A stretch of DNA of 34,779 nucleotides, taken from NCBI GenBank assembly GCA_027604005.1, contig JADGJT010000209.1, positions 1 through 34,779 of the forward strand. The letters run 5' to 3'. Positions 10,682-21,314 of the stretch are shown here, in pieces. A program made the position numbers and the translations under genes. Origin of the DNA: Dinochytrium kinnereticum (taxonomy: Eukaryota > Chytridiomycota > Chytridiomycetes > Chytridiales > Chytridiaceae). The notes under the pieces are model-generated. The model was not told the origin of the DNA. It did not search any database and saw nothing but the letters and a program-made list of their open reading frames with translations. How positions within the stretch are numbered: the first letter of the stretch is position 1; each line of letters begins with the position of its first letter.

Positions 10682-12202
10682 CTATAACTCAAAACCAGGG
10701 AACCCTACAAAATCCTCTCCAGCCAAAGCCAGAGACACATCCAAGAGAAAGCAAACGTGTCCCAAAACCCCTTCAAATAGACTCCACGGGCTATCAGGGA
10801 CATCCAACAACTCTTGAAGGTGATCACTCGCAAATCGAGCGTACGCAACAGCCCTGGCAAGGTTCAGCTGCTGTTCCTCACCATCGACTGAAGCCTTCAA
10901 GAACAGGTAACCGTTGCCCGAGATTCCGTGACAAAGTCCAGCACCTTTCTTTAGCAGCCCATTCATCCAAATCGCGTCAAGAGACTCACGGATGGCCATC
11001 AGAACAGCCTCGTCCGATGGCTGAAGCTCGAGCAGGTCAAAGAGGGTGAAAGTAACTCCAGGAGCGCCGTGGCACCAATGGTACAACTTCCCATCATCTT
11101 CGACGGGACCAACCATTCGCGTAGAAAAGTTACCCGTAGATTTGAGCTGTCGCGACAGCAGAGGTTGAGTGCATGAAAGGATACTGTCTCTCAATTGACT
11201 GTGAAGAGAGGGATCCGTGATGAACGGGGAGCAAATGTGGAGAACATGCAGGATCCCTGCGATTCCATGAGCAGCACCAAGGTAAGGCTTTCGGTGCCAA
11301 GTGTAGTAAAGAGGCCAGCGATCAGGATGCCGATCCTCCGCCTTAGCGTTTTGAAAACCACGATTGAGAATGGAGGAGCAGTAGCGTTGAATAAGCTCAG
11401 GAATCCGGGGTCCGTTTGTGAAGGATGGCGCATTCTTAACCACCCAGCCAAGAGAAAAAAGTATACCTGCTCTCCCGTATAAAAGCTCATCTTCATCCAC
11501 TTCTTCCTGGTCCAGCGCCTCCTCAAGAGCTTTGCACATGTCCTCGAGCAGATAAGCCATCTTTTCTGGTTGTGGTGCTCTGACTCTCGCGGCCTTGAGT
11601 GTTTCTGGAGAAAATGTAGCAATGCGTTCTGCCACAGCTATAACAGCCGCCTGCACGCCGATGTGGCTGCAGAGAAATGTGAAGGTGGGCAGGTTGTTAC
11701 CCGGATGCAAGACACGGTGAAGCTTCAGGCACAGCTGAAGTGCTCCTTCTGCAGCAAGATAGGCAAGAAGGGAGGGATTGTGCTCCTCTTCCATCCTTCC
11801 TTCCGCCGTCGACTCACATAAAATAGTCACATTATCCATCGTGGCAATATCATAGCCCAACGGATCGACAGCTTCGTTAAAGAACCTCAGAACATGTGGG
11901 TCAATCAGAACACCACCTTCCCCTTCATGCAATGCCTGCCCCAGCCGCATCAGCGAGAATCCAAAACCAGCCAAGGGGCCATTGTAAAAATTCAGCCCCA
12001 GCTGACGAACGCTCCCAACGGTGACTGGGTCGCCGACGACAGCTGCGAGTAGGGAGTCGACCTTTTTACGAGCCTTGCGAAGGTCCGAGATGGCCTTTGC
12101 CAGAAACTGGGACGAGAGTCGGTCAGACAAGTTTGAGACCTCGTCACTGAGACCCCTGAAGGATGCTGCGTCCTCGTTGTATGGGTTCCTGAAGCACCTC
12201 AT
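10682..12202 (-). CDS. LanC-like (LANCL) zinc protein
   Basis: A single uninterrupted exon of 506 residues. The alpha-toroid LanC fold is marked by its GxxG/His repeats and zinc ligands: GAAHGIAGILHVL (309-321), WCHGAPGV (C377) and GLCHGISGNGY (C424, H425). These correspond to the Cys/Cys/His zinc site of bacterial lanthionine cyclases and animal LANCL1/2 (about 400-450 residues). Eukaryotic LANCL proteins bind glutathione and add it to dehydrated amino acids in damaged proteins. No lanthipeptide precursor or dehydratase lies nearby, so a housekeeping LANCL role is more likely than peptide biosynthesis. The N-terminal ~100 residues are family-like only in part. The start at 12202 opens directly after a short poly-A/T segment. 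Confidence 0.86.
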   Translation of the reverse strand: MRCFRNPYNEDAASFRGLSDEVSNLSDRLSSQFLAKAISDLRKARKKVDSLLAAVVGDPVTVGSVRQLGLNFYNGPLAGFGFSLMRLGQALHEGEGGVLIDPHVLRFFNEAVDPLGYDIATMDNVTILCESTAEGRMEEEHNPSLLAYLAAEGALQLCLKLHRVLHPGNNLPTFTFLCSHIGVQAAVIAVAERIATFSPETLKAARVRAPQPEKMAYLLEDMCKALEEALDQEEVDEDELLYGRAGILFSLGWVVKNAPSFTNGPRIPELIQRYCSSILNRGFQNAKAEDRHPDRWPLYYTWHRKPYLGAAHGIAGILHVLHICSPFITDPSLHSQLRDSILSCTQPLLSRQLKSTGNFSTRMVGPVEDDGKLYHWCHGAPGVTFTLFDLLELQPSDEAVLMAIRESLDAIWMNGLLKKGAGLCHGISGNGYLFLKASVDGEEQQLNLARAVAYARFASDHLQELLDVPDSPWSLFEGVLGHVCFLLDVSLALAGEDFVGFPGFEL

Positions 12203-12856
12203 GATCTGGTATCGAAAAAGAAAAAGGTAAAAAAAAGGTTATTCTGTGGAAACCGCTTGTAACGGCCAGCGCTCGCTCAGTACATGATCAAGACGCAAGC
12301 AGCGAGCAGAGAGGAAAGCGCACGGGACGTTCTCGCGCGCCTCGCCCGCACCCTCCCGTGGTCATGCTGGACGACGGCCTTCCTCCGTGACTGCACGAGT
12401 AACGCGGTCACTAGCGCGTCGTCGCAAGGGCCCTTTCCGCACAAGGGAGGACAAGAAAGAAAAATTCATTTCCATCGCTGCTCACTCGGCGAATTGAGTG
12501 GGAAGGGACGACCGACCGTTGCTTCGCTGCTGCATCCCTGACGCCGAGACAACAGCCTCAACCTCACCTGCTGCTGCTGGAACACCGTCTGGAGGCTGAA
12601 AGGTTGGCGCTGCAATCCACATCGACGGGGGCGGTTGGTGGGTGGATGGATGGATGCCGACGTGGATGGGCGATCCTGCAGCTGTCGCATCGTTCGATGT
12701 GGGGCGAGCGAATAGTGTGCAAGTGATCACACCTTGACATGCGAGGCCCCATCGGAACCCGTCTGGACGCATGATCTCCTCACTCCATTCGCCTCTTTGG
12801 CACTCAACTGACCTATTTGTCTTGCTCTTTCAATTTAGCATCTAACTACCGTTGAC
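12203..12856. promoter_or_regulatory. divergent promoter region
   Basis: These 654 bp separate the start codons of the LanC-like gene (leftward) and the MYND-finger gene (rightward). It is GC-richer than most spacers here. Minus-strand frames of up to 96 codons (12482-12772) overlap one another in several registers without a domain, so I treat the region as regulatory. Confidence 0.4.
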
Positions 12857-15056
12857 ATGGAGAACGAGAACGAGTCGTTTGAAGGCGATGCCTTCAATGG
12901 AACTACAGCCACCAACGGTACGACCGTCACGGCTAGCCTCATTGTGAACCTTGTGAAGGAGGACTTTTCAAAGTTCGTCGTGGGTGTTGCTGAAGACCCT
13001 GTTGCGACCTTGCAGGACCTTCCTCACATTGCTGCGGCGATCGTTGTTCTTCCTATTCTTTTGCTGCTTCTGATCAGGTCATTTGTGAAAAAGAGCTCGA
13101 GCGACGAGAATCCGGTATGAGATGATCGTTTTCGTTTGTTTTTCTCTTTTTTTTCCTTTCGCTTTTGTTCTCTCCTTTAACGCGGTCGTCTTTATATGCC
13201 CTTTTCCCATCATTTTGTTTTCTTGCTTCATTCATTAGGAGGAGTCTTTTGTGGACGAAGCTGGCGATGCTATGGAACGATCCGCGTTGGAGGCAGCTGC
13301 CCCCAAGTCCACCGTCACTGAGGCCATTTGGCAAATTGGCGTCTCCAACAAGGCCATCGCCGTCTCCGAAGAAGCTAGCGTCCGTGCGATTGAGTTCACC
13401 GCAAACGGAAAGCTTCCGACTTCGAGCGACATTGTCCTAGCAGTCCTTAAAGCCATCGTGACTCCCTCAGACCAAGGAGGTGAACGTCGACCTCGCGTTG
13501 CCATGGTGCTCTCCACCCGACTGGTTTCTGACTCGACGGTTAAGAAGGCTTCTAAGGAGCTTAAGGAGTTGCTGGATATTAGACTGGAGACTCAGGAAGC
13601 TTTGGAAGCGGAAATGCCGGCGCTGTTGTTGAAGAGGAAGGAGGAGTTAGAAAAGGCTAAGAAGGATTCTCCAGCTCCTCAAGCTGCTTCAACTGAGCCA
13701 CCGGAGATGATTGCTGCTCCTAACCGGGCTTGCTTTGTTTGTAAGGAGGAGATTAAGGGGAAGACGAAGCAGTGTAGCGCTTGTAAGGCTATCATCTACT
13801 GCTCGGCTGAGTGTGCAGTAAGAGTTTTTTTTTCTTTTTCCGCAATGCTGCCGTTATTTGTGCAAAATCTCTCTTATAATCGACGCTTCTTTTCCTCTAA
13901 CTTACATATAAAAGACCAAAGACTGGCCGCAGCACAAGATTATGTGCCCGACCTACAAGAAGAACATGATCCGCTTGACCTCCGAGAACCTCCACAATCT
14001 CCCCTTCCCCTACTACAACACCAAGAAGCAACTCGAAAACTTCAATCAAGTGACTTTCCTCGTCCGCAACGAGGTCCACAACATTGGAGTCTACCGTCGT
14101 CTCTGTCAATGCTACCAGCAACTTTCATGGGGAGAAATTTCGGGCGAAGTGTCTGCTCAGCAGGAAACGGTGGCTACTGCTGAGCAGAAATATGAAATGC
14201 TTGGGTTGCCGGAATCGATGTTTCCCCTTGGAAAACCTTTTGATAAGGATGTTGATATTGACGCGATCGATTCTTGGGAGGCGTGGTATGAGGCGAATGA
14301 CCTGCCCCTTTCGTCGCCGGTCTCGCTTGTTTATGAAGTTCCCCTCACGATTTGGTTCCTCATTAAAGAGTACGCTCCTAAGCGTATGGAAAATGGTGGG
14401 TGGCTCAAATTTGGGAGTTTGTTTTTTGTTTTGTTTTTTCTTGGTTGATCTATGCTGACCTTGTTTGTTTGCTCATTCTTTTGGTTTTAACGTCAAAAAA
14501 AGGTCGGAGAAAGCTCACCGTTCACCTTCTTGGTCCTGAACGTGAGGCAGACCTGATCCAACTTTACGAGTCCCTCCTTCCCCTACTCCCAAAGACCGAC
14601 CTAATCCTCCACCTAATCGGCCCGTCCCTCTCTACTCGTCTCCATGACCAACACCGACGATACTATTTCTCCAACGCTGACTCAACCATCGCTGTCACCT
14701 TGACGACCGCCGAATATGGTGAAACCCACTACGATTCATCTGCCTTCGGTTCTGACCCCAAGTATCGGGGAGCCTCTGTCCCAGATCTCGTTATTGCGTT
14801 GAACGCGGCCGTCTTCCAGTATCAGTCGTGGTTGCCCACTGTAAAGATGCTTGTTGACAAGGGACAGAGAACTGTTTTCACTGAGCCTATTGAGACCACT
14901 GTGGAGATTTTGGCGAGGAACTTGGTGCCAATTCAGGCTTCGTTAGCTTTTGCGACGAGGGTTAATCCGTTTAGGCAGCCTGTTTTCCAGTGGAAAAGAG
15001 AGGTTAATTTGCCTGGATGGTCTAATGGGTTTATCACCGGGATGGGGAAATTTTAG
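12857..15056 (+). CDS. membrane-anchored MYND-type zinc-finger protein with MSS51_C-like domain
   Basis: Four exons, 12857-13114, 13239-13817, 13915-14395 and 14503-15056, give 623 residues with clean phases. The N terminus carries a strong transmembrane segment (about 56-74) followed by Lys/Ser residues. A helical, charged region follows, then a complete MYND finger: C251, C254, C265, C268, C274, C278, H286, C290, completed across the intron before TKDWPQHK. After it, ENFNQVTFLVRNEVHNIGVYRRLC and RKLTVHLLGPEREADL resemble the C-terminal domain of Mss51-like and related fungal MYND proteins. Yeast Mss51 is a mitochondrial translational activator of COX1. The membrane anchor and the extra ~150-residue N-terminal region differ from Mss51, so orthology is doubtful; it could sit in the ER or the mitochondrial membrane. 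Confidence 0.83.
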
Positions 15057-17024
15057 GATGGGTATTGGGTATTTTTAACGGGTTGTTTGTTTGCTCCTGT
15101 ATGGAAGTTTGGTTATTTCCTATCTGTTCTTTTGATTTCTTTTTTCGTTTTTTCTTTTGATAGAGGTGGTTTACTCGTTCTCTATTGTTTGTTTTTCCTT
15201 GCCCATTTCGATTTCTTAGACTTACAGCCCACCTTTTCAACATTTGAACGCCTCTGTTCTTTGCATCCTCTTAGAGGGCTAAATCTTTGATCTTGATTGC
15301 GTTTTCTTCTCTTTCGTAATTTGGATTCGTGCGAGGAAGTGATGATCTTGTTGTTTTAGACCTTGCAATTGGTTGTTTGCTTTGATTGTCTCTATCTTAT
15401 TTCTTTTTCTCATTCTCTCCTCTTTTGAGTTATCAAGTTTTGTTTTACTTTGCTCTTCTTTATGCGGAGTTCCTTTTGTCCATTTGGCAGTCTTTCTGTT
15501 ATTTGGTGGGTTTTTTTACTTCAAGCTTTTGCTTTCTGGGGTGGGAGGGTGTACGGGTATCCTTTTTGTAAGGTCGCCGTGTTGTTTTTTCACTTTTCGT
15601 TTCTTTCGTCCTTTTTTTGTCTTAGACACCCTCCCTTTTTTCTTCTTTTTTTTTTCTTCTTTGTCTTTCGTTGTTCCTGGGTTCAAACTATTGTTGATGA
15701 TATGACTTTTGAGGGTTTGTTTTGTTATGTTGTTGTTGTTGTTTGGGGCGATGGGTGTAATCTTGGCCTTTAGGGCTATTCAATAAATAAAAGCTTTGAT
15801 ATCCCGATGATTTGCCATATATGGCCTACATACTTGTGTTGGTTTTTTCTGTTCATTTTCTGTCGAGTGTTCGAAGAAGGAACTTGGCACTGTTTTTGGG
15901 GGAAGGAAGTCCTATAATGGTTTTTTGCAAACAGTTGCTGCGGAAAAGACTCTTTATGTAACCGACAATTGTAACAACAAACTGTAGCTGTTAGAAAGAA
16001 AAGCGTCTGCATTTGGAAAGAAACAGATTCTTTATTCTTAACATCACTGCTAAACTTTGTAACAAAATTCCGAAAGAAGAAGGAAAAAAAAGGAACGGAG
16101 CAATGGAAAAAAGGAGGAGGCTGCTTTGAAAAGAGACGCCATCAAAATTATAACTGAGGTTTCGTGAATACTATCATTATTTGGAACTGCAAATCAGCAA
16201 TAATAATGAAGAACGATAATAAAAAAGTTGTACTGTGGATAGGGTCCAACAAAAAAACATCGATTCTATCCCACCGAACATCAAAACCAGAAGCTAAAAA
16301 GAGCAAGAGGCCAAAAAGCAGTCTCCTCTTTTTCAATGCCCAACCCTCTTCTCACACACTTTGCCTCGCCGCTACTCCAAGCCTCTCTCTTCCCCCTAAC
16401 AAAAAAGAGCGCGCTAGCATAAACGTAACCAAGAAAACCAACCAGAAAGGAAAAAGAAAAGAAATCCAACAATTGAAGAGACATCAACGCCCCTTACCCC
16501 TGATAACTCCTCCTCCATACACCTACCCAATCCTAACATAATTCGCCGGAAACGATCCAACCCCCCCACCCTCCACCTTCCCCTCCTCCCACACCCCCAC
16601 ACCCTACACAAGGATGATAATGAGATAAAATATAGGAAGTGCCGTCCGATAATTCAGTGACGATGTCTCTAATTCTGATCCCCTCCAGCCCTATTCCCCC
16701 TGTCTCTCCACCTCTACCCCACCCAATGTCTTCTGTTGACTGAATGCTAATCTTTTCCCTGTTTGTCTGCGCAGCTCGTTCCCATACTTTCAAGGCGTCT
16801 CTTCGCCTCCTCCCACTGTATCTTCTTCGTCGTTTCCAAATTGAGATGACACTCACACATAATAAATCAGTTGTTGAACATCAATTATTGCACCGTCTTC
16901 GTCTACTTGTTCTATTTTTTTCGGGGGGTTGAATGAATGACTGAATCTTCCCGAATGCTCGTGAGGTTCTAACCAATTGTGAAGGGTAAAATTTTTAGTC
17001 ACCAAAACCTCGATACTCTACAAA
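15057..17024. other. gene-poor 2-kb interval
   Basis: This 1.97-kb interval between two rightward genes is by far the longest gap in the window. The left part (to about 15780) is T-rich, with open frames made almost entirely of Phe/Leu/Ser/Val codons. The right part is A-rich, then C-rich. Frames up to 125 codons (16164-16541) show no domain, no coding-like third-position bias and no plausible splicing into a protein. It may hold a long 3' UTR, the EMC7 promoter, or a non-coding RNA that I cannot recognise. Confidence 0.45.
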
Positions 17025-18143
17025 ATGGTTAGGGGCTCCTGGGCATTGGCCTTCATGTGAGTCTGAGATAACGGCACATCCTGCGACCCCGTTATGCAAT
17101 GCCTTTATAATCACCCATCCCAGCATCCCACTGATCAATTGCAATTCCAGTGCGGCTTTGATCCTCCCGTTATCCACACTCGCAACAAAGGTCTCTGGGC
17201 GTTTGGCACCAAGCGAGGCTCTTCCTGGTATGGGTCAATTCGTCACCCGTTGATTGTGCATAGAAATGCGTGTTCTGCTATATAGGATCTTAACTTCCAT
17301 CGATAGACCTCAGTTTGCTCCCTGCCACCACAAAGGTTCTTCTTAACGGAGGCGCCAGCTACGCTTTCGTTGAGGATGATGGAAGTTTCACCATGTGGGT
17401 ACAGAGTGTTTTATTTTGTGAAAGGTCTGGTCTCCGTTTCTCTTTTGCTGATGTTACTTTTTTTTATTTTTTGTTAACCAGCGATGTTCCGGATGGATCC
17501 CACCTTCTTGAAATTATCTCCCCCGGATACTTCTTTAACAAGGTAACTGATATTTGGAAAGGAGGGCGAAAGAAATTGATTTTGAGAATCGTCTTTTCTC
17601 TCCTTACGTATTTGTTTTAACTCGCGCGAATTTGCTTCAGTATTAATCCCCTATCGTTTATTGTTTTTCTTCAGGTGAGGCTGAGCGTGAGCGGATCTTC
17701 CGTTTTGGCTTTCATGCACGTTGATGGAACAAGTTGGGTCCGAACTGGACCGGCCATGGAGCTTCCCCTGGAACTTCCCTGCCGCGGTCAATTCCAATAC
17801 TTTATGGTAAGAGATACTCTCAAACAAACACAGTTGACGCTTGTCCTAAAACCACGTCATTCAATCATTTCCATACCCGCTTCTCATTTATAATTCCTAT
17901 CTTCCTTAGGCTCGTGAAGGCTTTGACATTTGGTCCATCTTTGCCAACCCTATGATGCTGATGATGGGAGGATCTCTTATCATGTTCTTTGTTTTGCCTA
18001 AAATGATGAGCGGCTTGGACCCCGAGACGTTGAAGGAGATGCAGCAGCGTCAGAAGGAGCAGAAGAAGGTTGAGCTTCCTGATATCAGCCAGAACCTTGC
18101 GAATTGGTTGGCGCCGTCACCGGCAGCCTCATCAAAAAAGTGA
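17025..18143 (+). CDS. EMC7: ER membrane protein complex subunit 7 (EMC7)
   Basis: Six short exons, 17025-17056, 17151-17227, 17307-17394, 17482-17542, 17675-17806 and 17910-18143, give 207 residues. Exons 1 and 2 together form a signal peptide (about 1-22, hydrophobic core ALAFIAALILPL). The luminal domain follows with TKVLLNGGASYAFVEDDGSFTI and DVPDGSHLLEIISPGYFFNKVR, the beta-sandwich pattern of EMC7. A transmembrane helix built on NPMMLMMGGSLIMFFVLPKMM (about 143-163) and a cytosolic tail with ELPDISQNLANWL match the family. EMC7 is part of the ER membrane insertase that places tail-anchored and multispanning proteins. Length agrees with the family (about 200-240). Exon 3 uses the acceptor CGATAG at 17306; the nearby CTCAG at 17313 would break the frame. 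Confidence 0.9.
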
Positions 18144-18506
18144 AAAGCTTTTTTATTTTAATATTAGTTGATTATTGCAGTTATTTCTTTTTTTTGGTTT
18201 AGTTTGCAGCTTTATCTCATGAGGGAATCCTGACTCTTGGAGATTCGGACACTGCTATCTGGATGCGAAAGTCGTCTCAAGAGTGGGTAGTTCGATTCTG
18301 ATCCACATTAGATCTTTCCCAATACTCGCGGGGACGGTTGAGTGCCAGAGCCCAACACTCCTGGTGTAGCATCACGGTCTTTCGAAGATTCTGGTGGCTT
18401 CGCATGCCACACGTCCCATTTCACAGCACACAAAATGAATTTGTCATCGGTGAGCAACTATTGTATATTTACTTATCGAAGTACAGCTGTGCTTTGACCC
18501 TCAAAC
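18144..18506. other. short intergenic spacer
   Basis: This 363-bp spacer separates EMC7 from the next rightward gene. A GTTCGATTC string near 18291 resembles a tRNA B-box, but no cloverleaf can be drawn. Nothing else is recognised. Confidence 0.4.
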
Positions 18507-19653
18507 ATGGACTGTGACGATATCTGTAAGTGAACGGGCCACCACAAGCAATTAAAACTCTTGCTGATCAAATTGATATGCTGTAATCAAAAGTGGCCTT
18601 CTCCGTGAGCTTTCGCGGTAGAAGCATCCCGATACAACTTGCCTCCACCAACACCCTCTCCCACCTCCAAGTTGTTCTCGAACAAGAAACTCAAATCCCC
18701 GCCAGCAATCAACGTCTCCTACTCTCCGGAAAGATACTCAAATCCGACACTTCCTCCCCAGAATCCCTCATCGACTTGGGTCTAAAACCCAACTCCAAAC
18801 TCCTCATGATCGGAACAAGCCAAGAAACCGTCACAGCCGTGCAAAAAAAGTCCCAGGAAATCGCCTTGGCCGAACAGAACCACCGAAAGTACATGTCACC
18901 ACCAAAGCATCGGATAAAGAAAGATGCCGCCGATTCGTTTTTCATGAAAGTTCAGGTTTTGGATGGGTTTGAGGATGCTGGAAAGGCCAGGAGGCTTCTG
19001 GAGAGATTGAGAGATGATGTTGGGGTCAGAGAGATCATGAGGAAGAGGAATTGGGTTGTTGGGGTTTTGATGGAGTTGCATCCGAATGAGAAGACGATCT
19101 TAGGGTATAATATGAATAAGGGGCAGACGATTGCTTTGAGGTTGAGGACCGATGAGTTGGATGGGTTTAGACATTATCCATCGATTCGTCAGGTCCTGCT
19201 GCACGAGTTGGCGCATATGTAGGGTGTTGTTTTCCCCGACCCGTTTTCTATTTCCTTTCGTTTTCGGTTGTTTCTAACAATAATCCTTGTTGGTTCTGTA
19301 GGATCCACACTGGCCACGGCAACGACTTCCACGCGCTAAATCGCCTACTCAACAAAGAGGTAAGAAAAGCTCGTCACTGACTATAACCATAATCTCACCT
19401 CACCTATTTATCACAGTGTAACTCCTACTCTGAAGGCCACACGGTTGGCCAATCCTCTTTTGCCTCAAGTTCTGAAGACGCTGATGCCATTGATGCACAT
19501 GGATATACAGGCGGATCCTATGTTCTGGGCGGAAAAAAGAGGCCCGAGGATGTACCCCTTCGGGAGGTGCTTGCGGAGGCGGCTCTTTTGCGATTATCGA
19601 TGGAGGAAGAGGAAATTATGAAGGGTTGTGGGAGCCAGAAAAGTCCTTCATGA
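18507..19653 (+). CDS. ubiquitin-like/WLM-domain metalloprotease (Wss1-like)
   Basis: Four exons, 18507-18525, 18594-19218, 19302-19359 and 19417-19653, give 312 residues. The first exon is only 19 nt (MDCDDI plus one base) with a perfect GTAAGT donor; without it the frame has no ATG. Residues about 8-78 form a ubiquitin-like domain (RLLLSGKILKSD, LGLKPNSKLLMIG). The WLM domain holds the zinc-protease motif HELAHM (H210, E211, H214, M215) followed by IHTGHGNDFHALN (third ligand probably H220), restored across the exon 2-3 junction. WLM/SprT-type proteases cut proteins crosslinked to DNA or act on SUMO/ubiquitin-linked substrates. The Ubl-WLM order matches fission-yeast and plant proteins rather than budding-yeast Wss1. 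Its stop lies 135 bp from that of the convergent JMJD7 gene. Confidence 0.87.
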
Positions 19654-19788
19654 TATATATAATTGTATTGAACCTTCATTATGCGTTAACGCATCCAAGC
19701 ATCACTCGGTCATCAGCCTATTCCACCCAGTCACAACAGCAAATAATAATAAAAAACTTCACGCATCAAAACGCAAAACAAAACCACA

Positions 19789-21164
19789 TCACTCATCTTC
19801 ATCACTCAACTCAACAAGCTCATCCTCCTCCTCAATAAACCCAGCCATAAAAGCCACCTGCCTCACGAACCCCTGCAAAGCAAACCCCCTCCCAAACTGC
19901 ATATTATACCAAAAATTCACCGCAATCGCTCCATCCAACCACGGTGCACTTCCCTCCCCCAAATCTCCTGATCGGCGTTGATGAACTTGATGACCCCAGA
20001 GTGATGGGAGGAACAGCATTTCTCCCCGTTTGACTGTCACTCGGAGGGGCGGACGGGGAAGGTTTGTGGGGTCCGTGGTCCACCAACGGGTTTTGGTTGG
20101 GGGAGTGAGGTCGGATATTGTCCATGACTGGAGGTGGCTGGGTGAGGTTGGGGTGTATTTGGAGGTGATGAGGGATTTTTCTGGGGAGAATGGGTTAGGG
20201 GATTTCGTTTTATGTGGGACTCTATTTACCGTTGAGCCGCCATGTATCCGTTGGCGGGATTCTTTTATGAAGGACGTGAACATTTAAGACACAAGCTGAG
20301 ACTTACAGTACAAACTCCTTTTCGCCGCTGATCACGACGTACAGGTTTTCATAGCTGACATACTGGTTTAGAAACAAAGGCAAATCAAGCGCTCTTTGGA
20401 GAAAAAACTTACTGGTCTTTATGCGTAGAAGTAACCGCATGCGTACTTCCAATCCAGAAATTCACTGCCTCGGGTTTCTCCCCTTTTCATGATTAGAAGA
20501 AAAAGGGAAGTTGGAAGAAACCACACCTATAGCCTCATCAGCAAAAGCTATCGATTCCGGGACATCTTGTAACAAGTTCTTGAATTCCCCATGAATGTTG
20601 TTGTTCTATTAATAAAAAAAAATAATGTTTAAGAAGAAAAAAACAAAACACACTCGCTTACTTGAGTTTGAATATAATGCACTCCAGACGAAACATCACC
20701 TTCCTTCCACCCTCTGATCTCATCCACGTCAACCGTCGAAACTTTTGACGCAAACTCGGAAAAAGTCATGGACGCTTCATGTGGCAGCACAAACCGATCC
20801 CCGACAACAGCATCCGCAAGTCTTCGTCCCCCACCCAAGAAAAGCAAAAGAAAACAAAAGTCAGCAAACGACCATCAGAAACAAAATAGAACAATCAATA
20901 CACAAACAACAGTATTCACCCATTCGGGGTTACAGCGACGGTTAGCGGGTTGGATCCGAGAGTCGATTCCAAGTAATTTCTGTCCGTCCATTTTTTCATC
21001 GCCGGCCACTTCGTCGCCACATTGGTGATGATCACAGGACGACCAACATGGATCATACGCAGAAATTCAAGCGGTGTTGGAGGGCCGTCGTGGTAATCTA
21101 GCTCACAGGCTCCAAAGTCTCTGGCCTCATGGCTGAGACGTTCAAGTGCATGGACAAGTTCCAT
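19789..21164 (-). CDS. JMJD7: JMJD7-type JmjC hydroxylase
   Basis: Seven exons: 21164-20920, 20821-20662, 20605-20527, 20482-20413, 20354-20307, 20261-20230 and 20180-19789, with phases that agree throughout (341 residues). Family landmarks in order are [95 protein letters not shown] and [11 protein letters not shown]. The iron ligands are visible as H182-x-D184 and H275, so a 2-oxoglutarate/Fe(II) active site is intact. Animal JMJD7 is a (3S)-lysyl hydroxylase acting on the TRAFAC GTPases DRG1 and DRG2, and its length (316) is close. The acidic C-terminal tail ([14 protein letters not shown]) is an addition. The 32-nt exon 6 is required to keep the frame. Confidence 0.88.
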
Positions 21165-21201
21165 TTCCTCTTATTTGTTTTCTACTTTGTTTTTTTTTTT
21201 T

Positions 21202-21216
21202 GGGGGGGGGGGGGGG
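21202..21216. repeat. poly-T/poly-G homopolymer junction
   Basis: A run of T (about 21190-21201) is followed directly by about 15 consecutive G residues, between the JMJD7 start codon and the next leftward gene's stop. It may be polymorphic or carry sequencing error; on the minus strand it is a C-run in the JMJD7 5' region. Confidence 0.7.
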
Positions 21217-21314
21217 AGCTGTTGGCTTTTTATCACTTTCCGTACATTTTAGTTTGGATTTGTTCTATTGTACAATATTTTGCAACGCGAATGGGAGTCT
21301 TAATACATATGATT

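Noticed and set aside
10682..12202. lanthipeptide biosynthesis cluster
   Set aside because: The LanC-like gene stands alone: no precursor peptide, dehydratase, protease or transporter is found beside it.
12482..12772. 96-codon minus-strand ATG-started frame in a divergent promoter
   Set aside because: It overlaps two other frames of similar length, is Pro/Ser/His-rich without a domain, and lies between two firm start codons.
16164..16541. 125-codon plus-strand frame in the 2-kb gap
   Set aside because: It is Lys/Ser/Pro-rich from A-rich then C-rich sequence, with no domain or splice-linked partner exon.
18280..18320. tRNA B-box-like string GTTCGATTC
   Set aside because: The flanking bases do not form a five-pair T stem and no A-box, anticodon arm or acceptor stem can be drawn.
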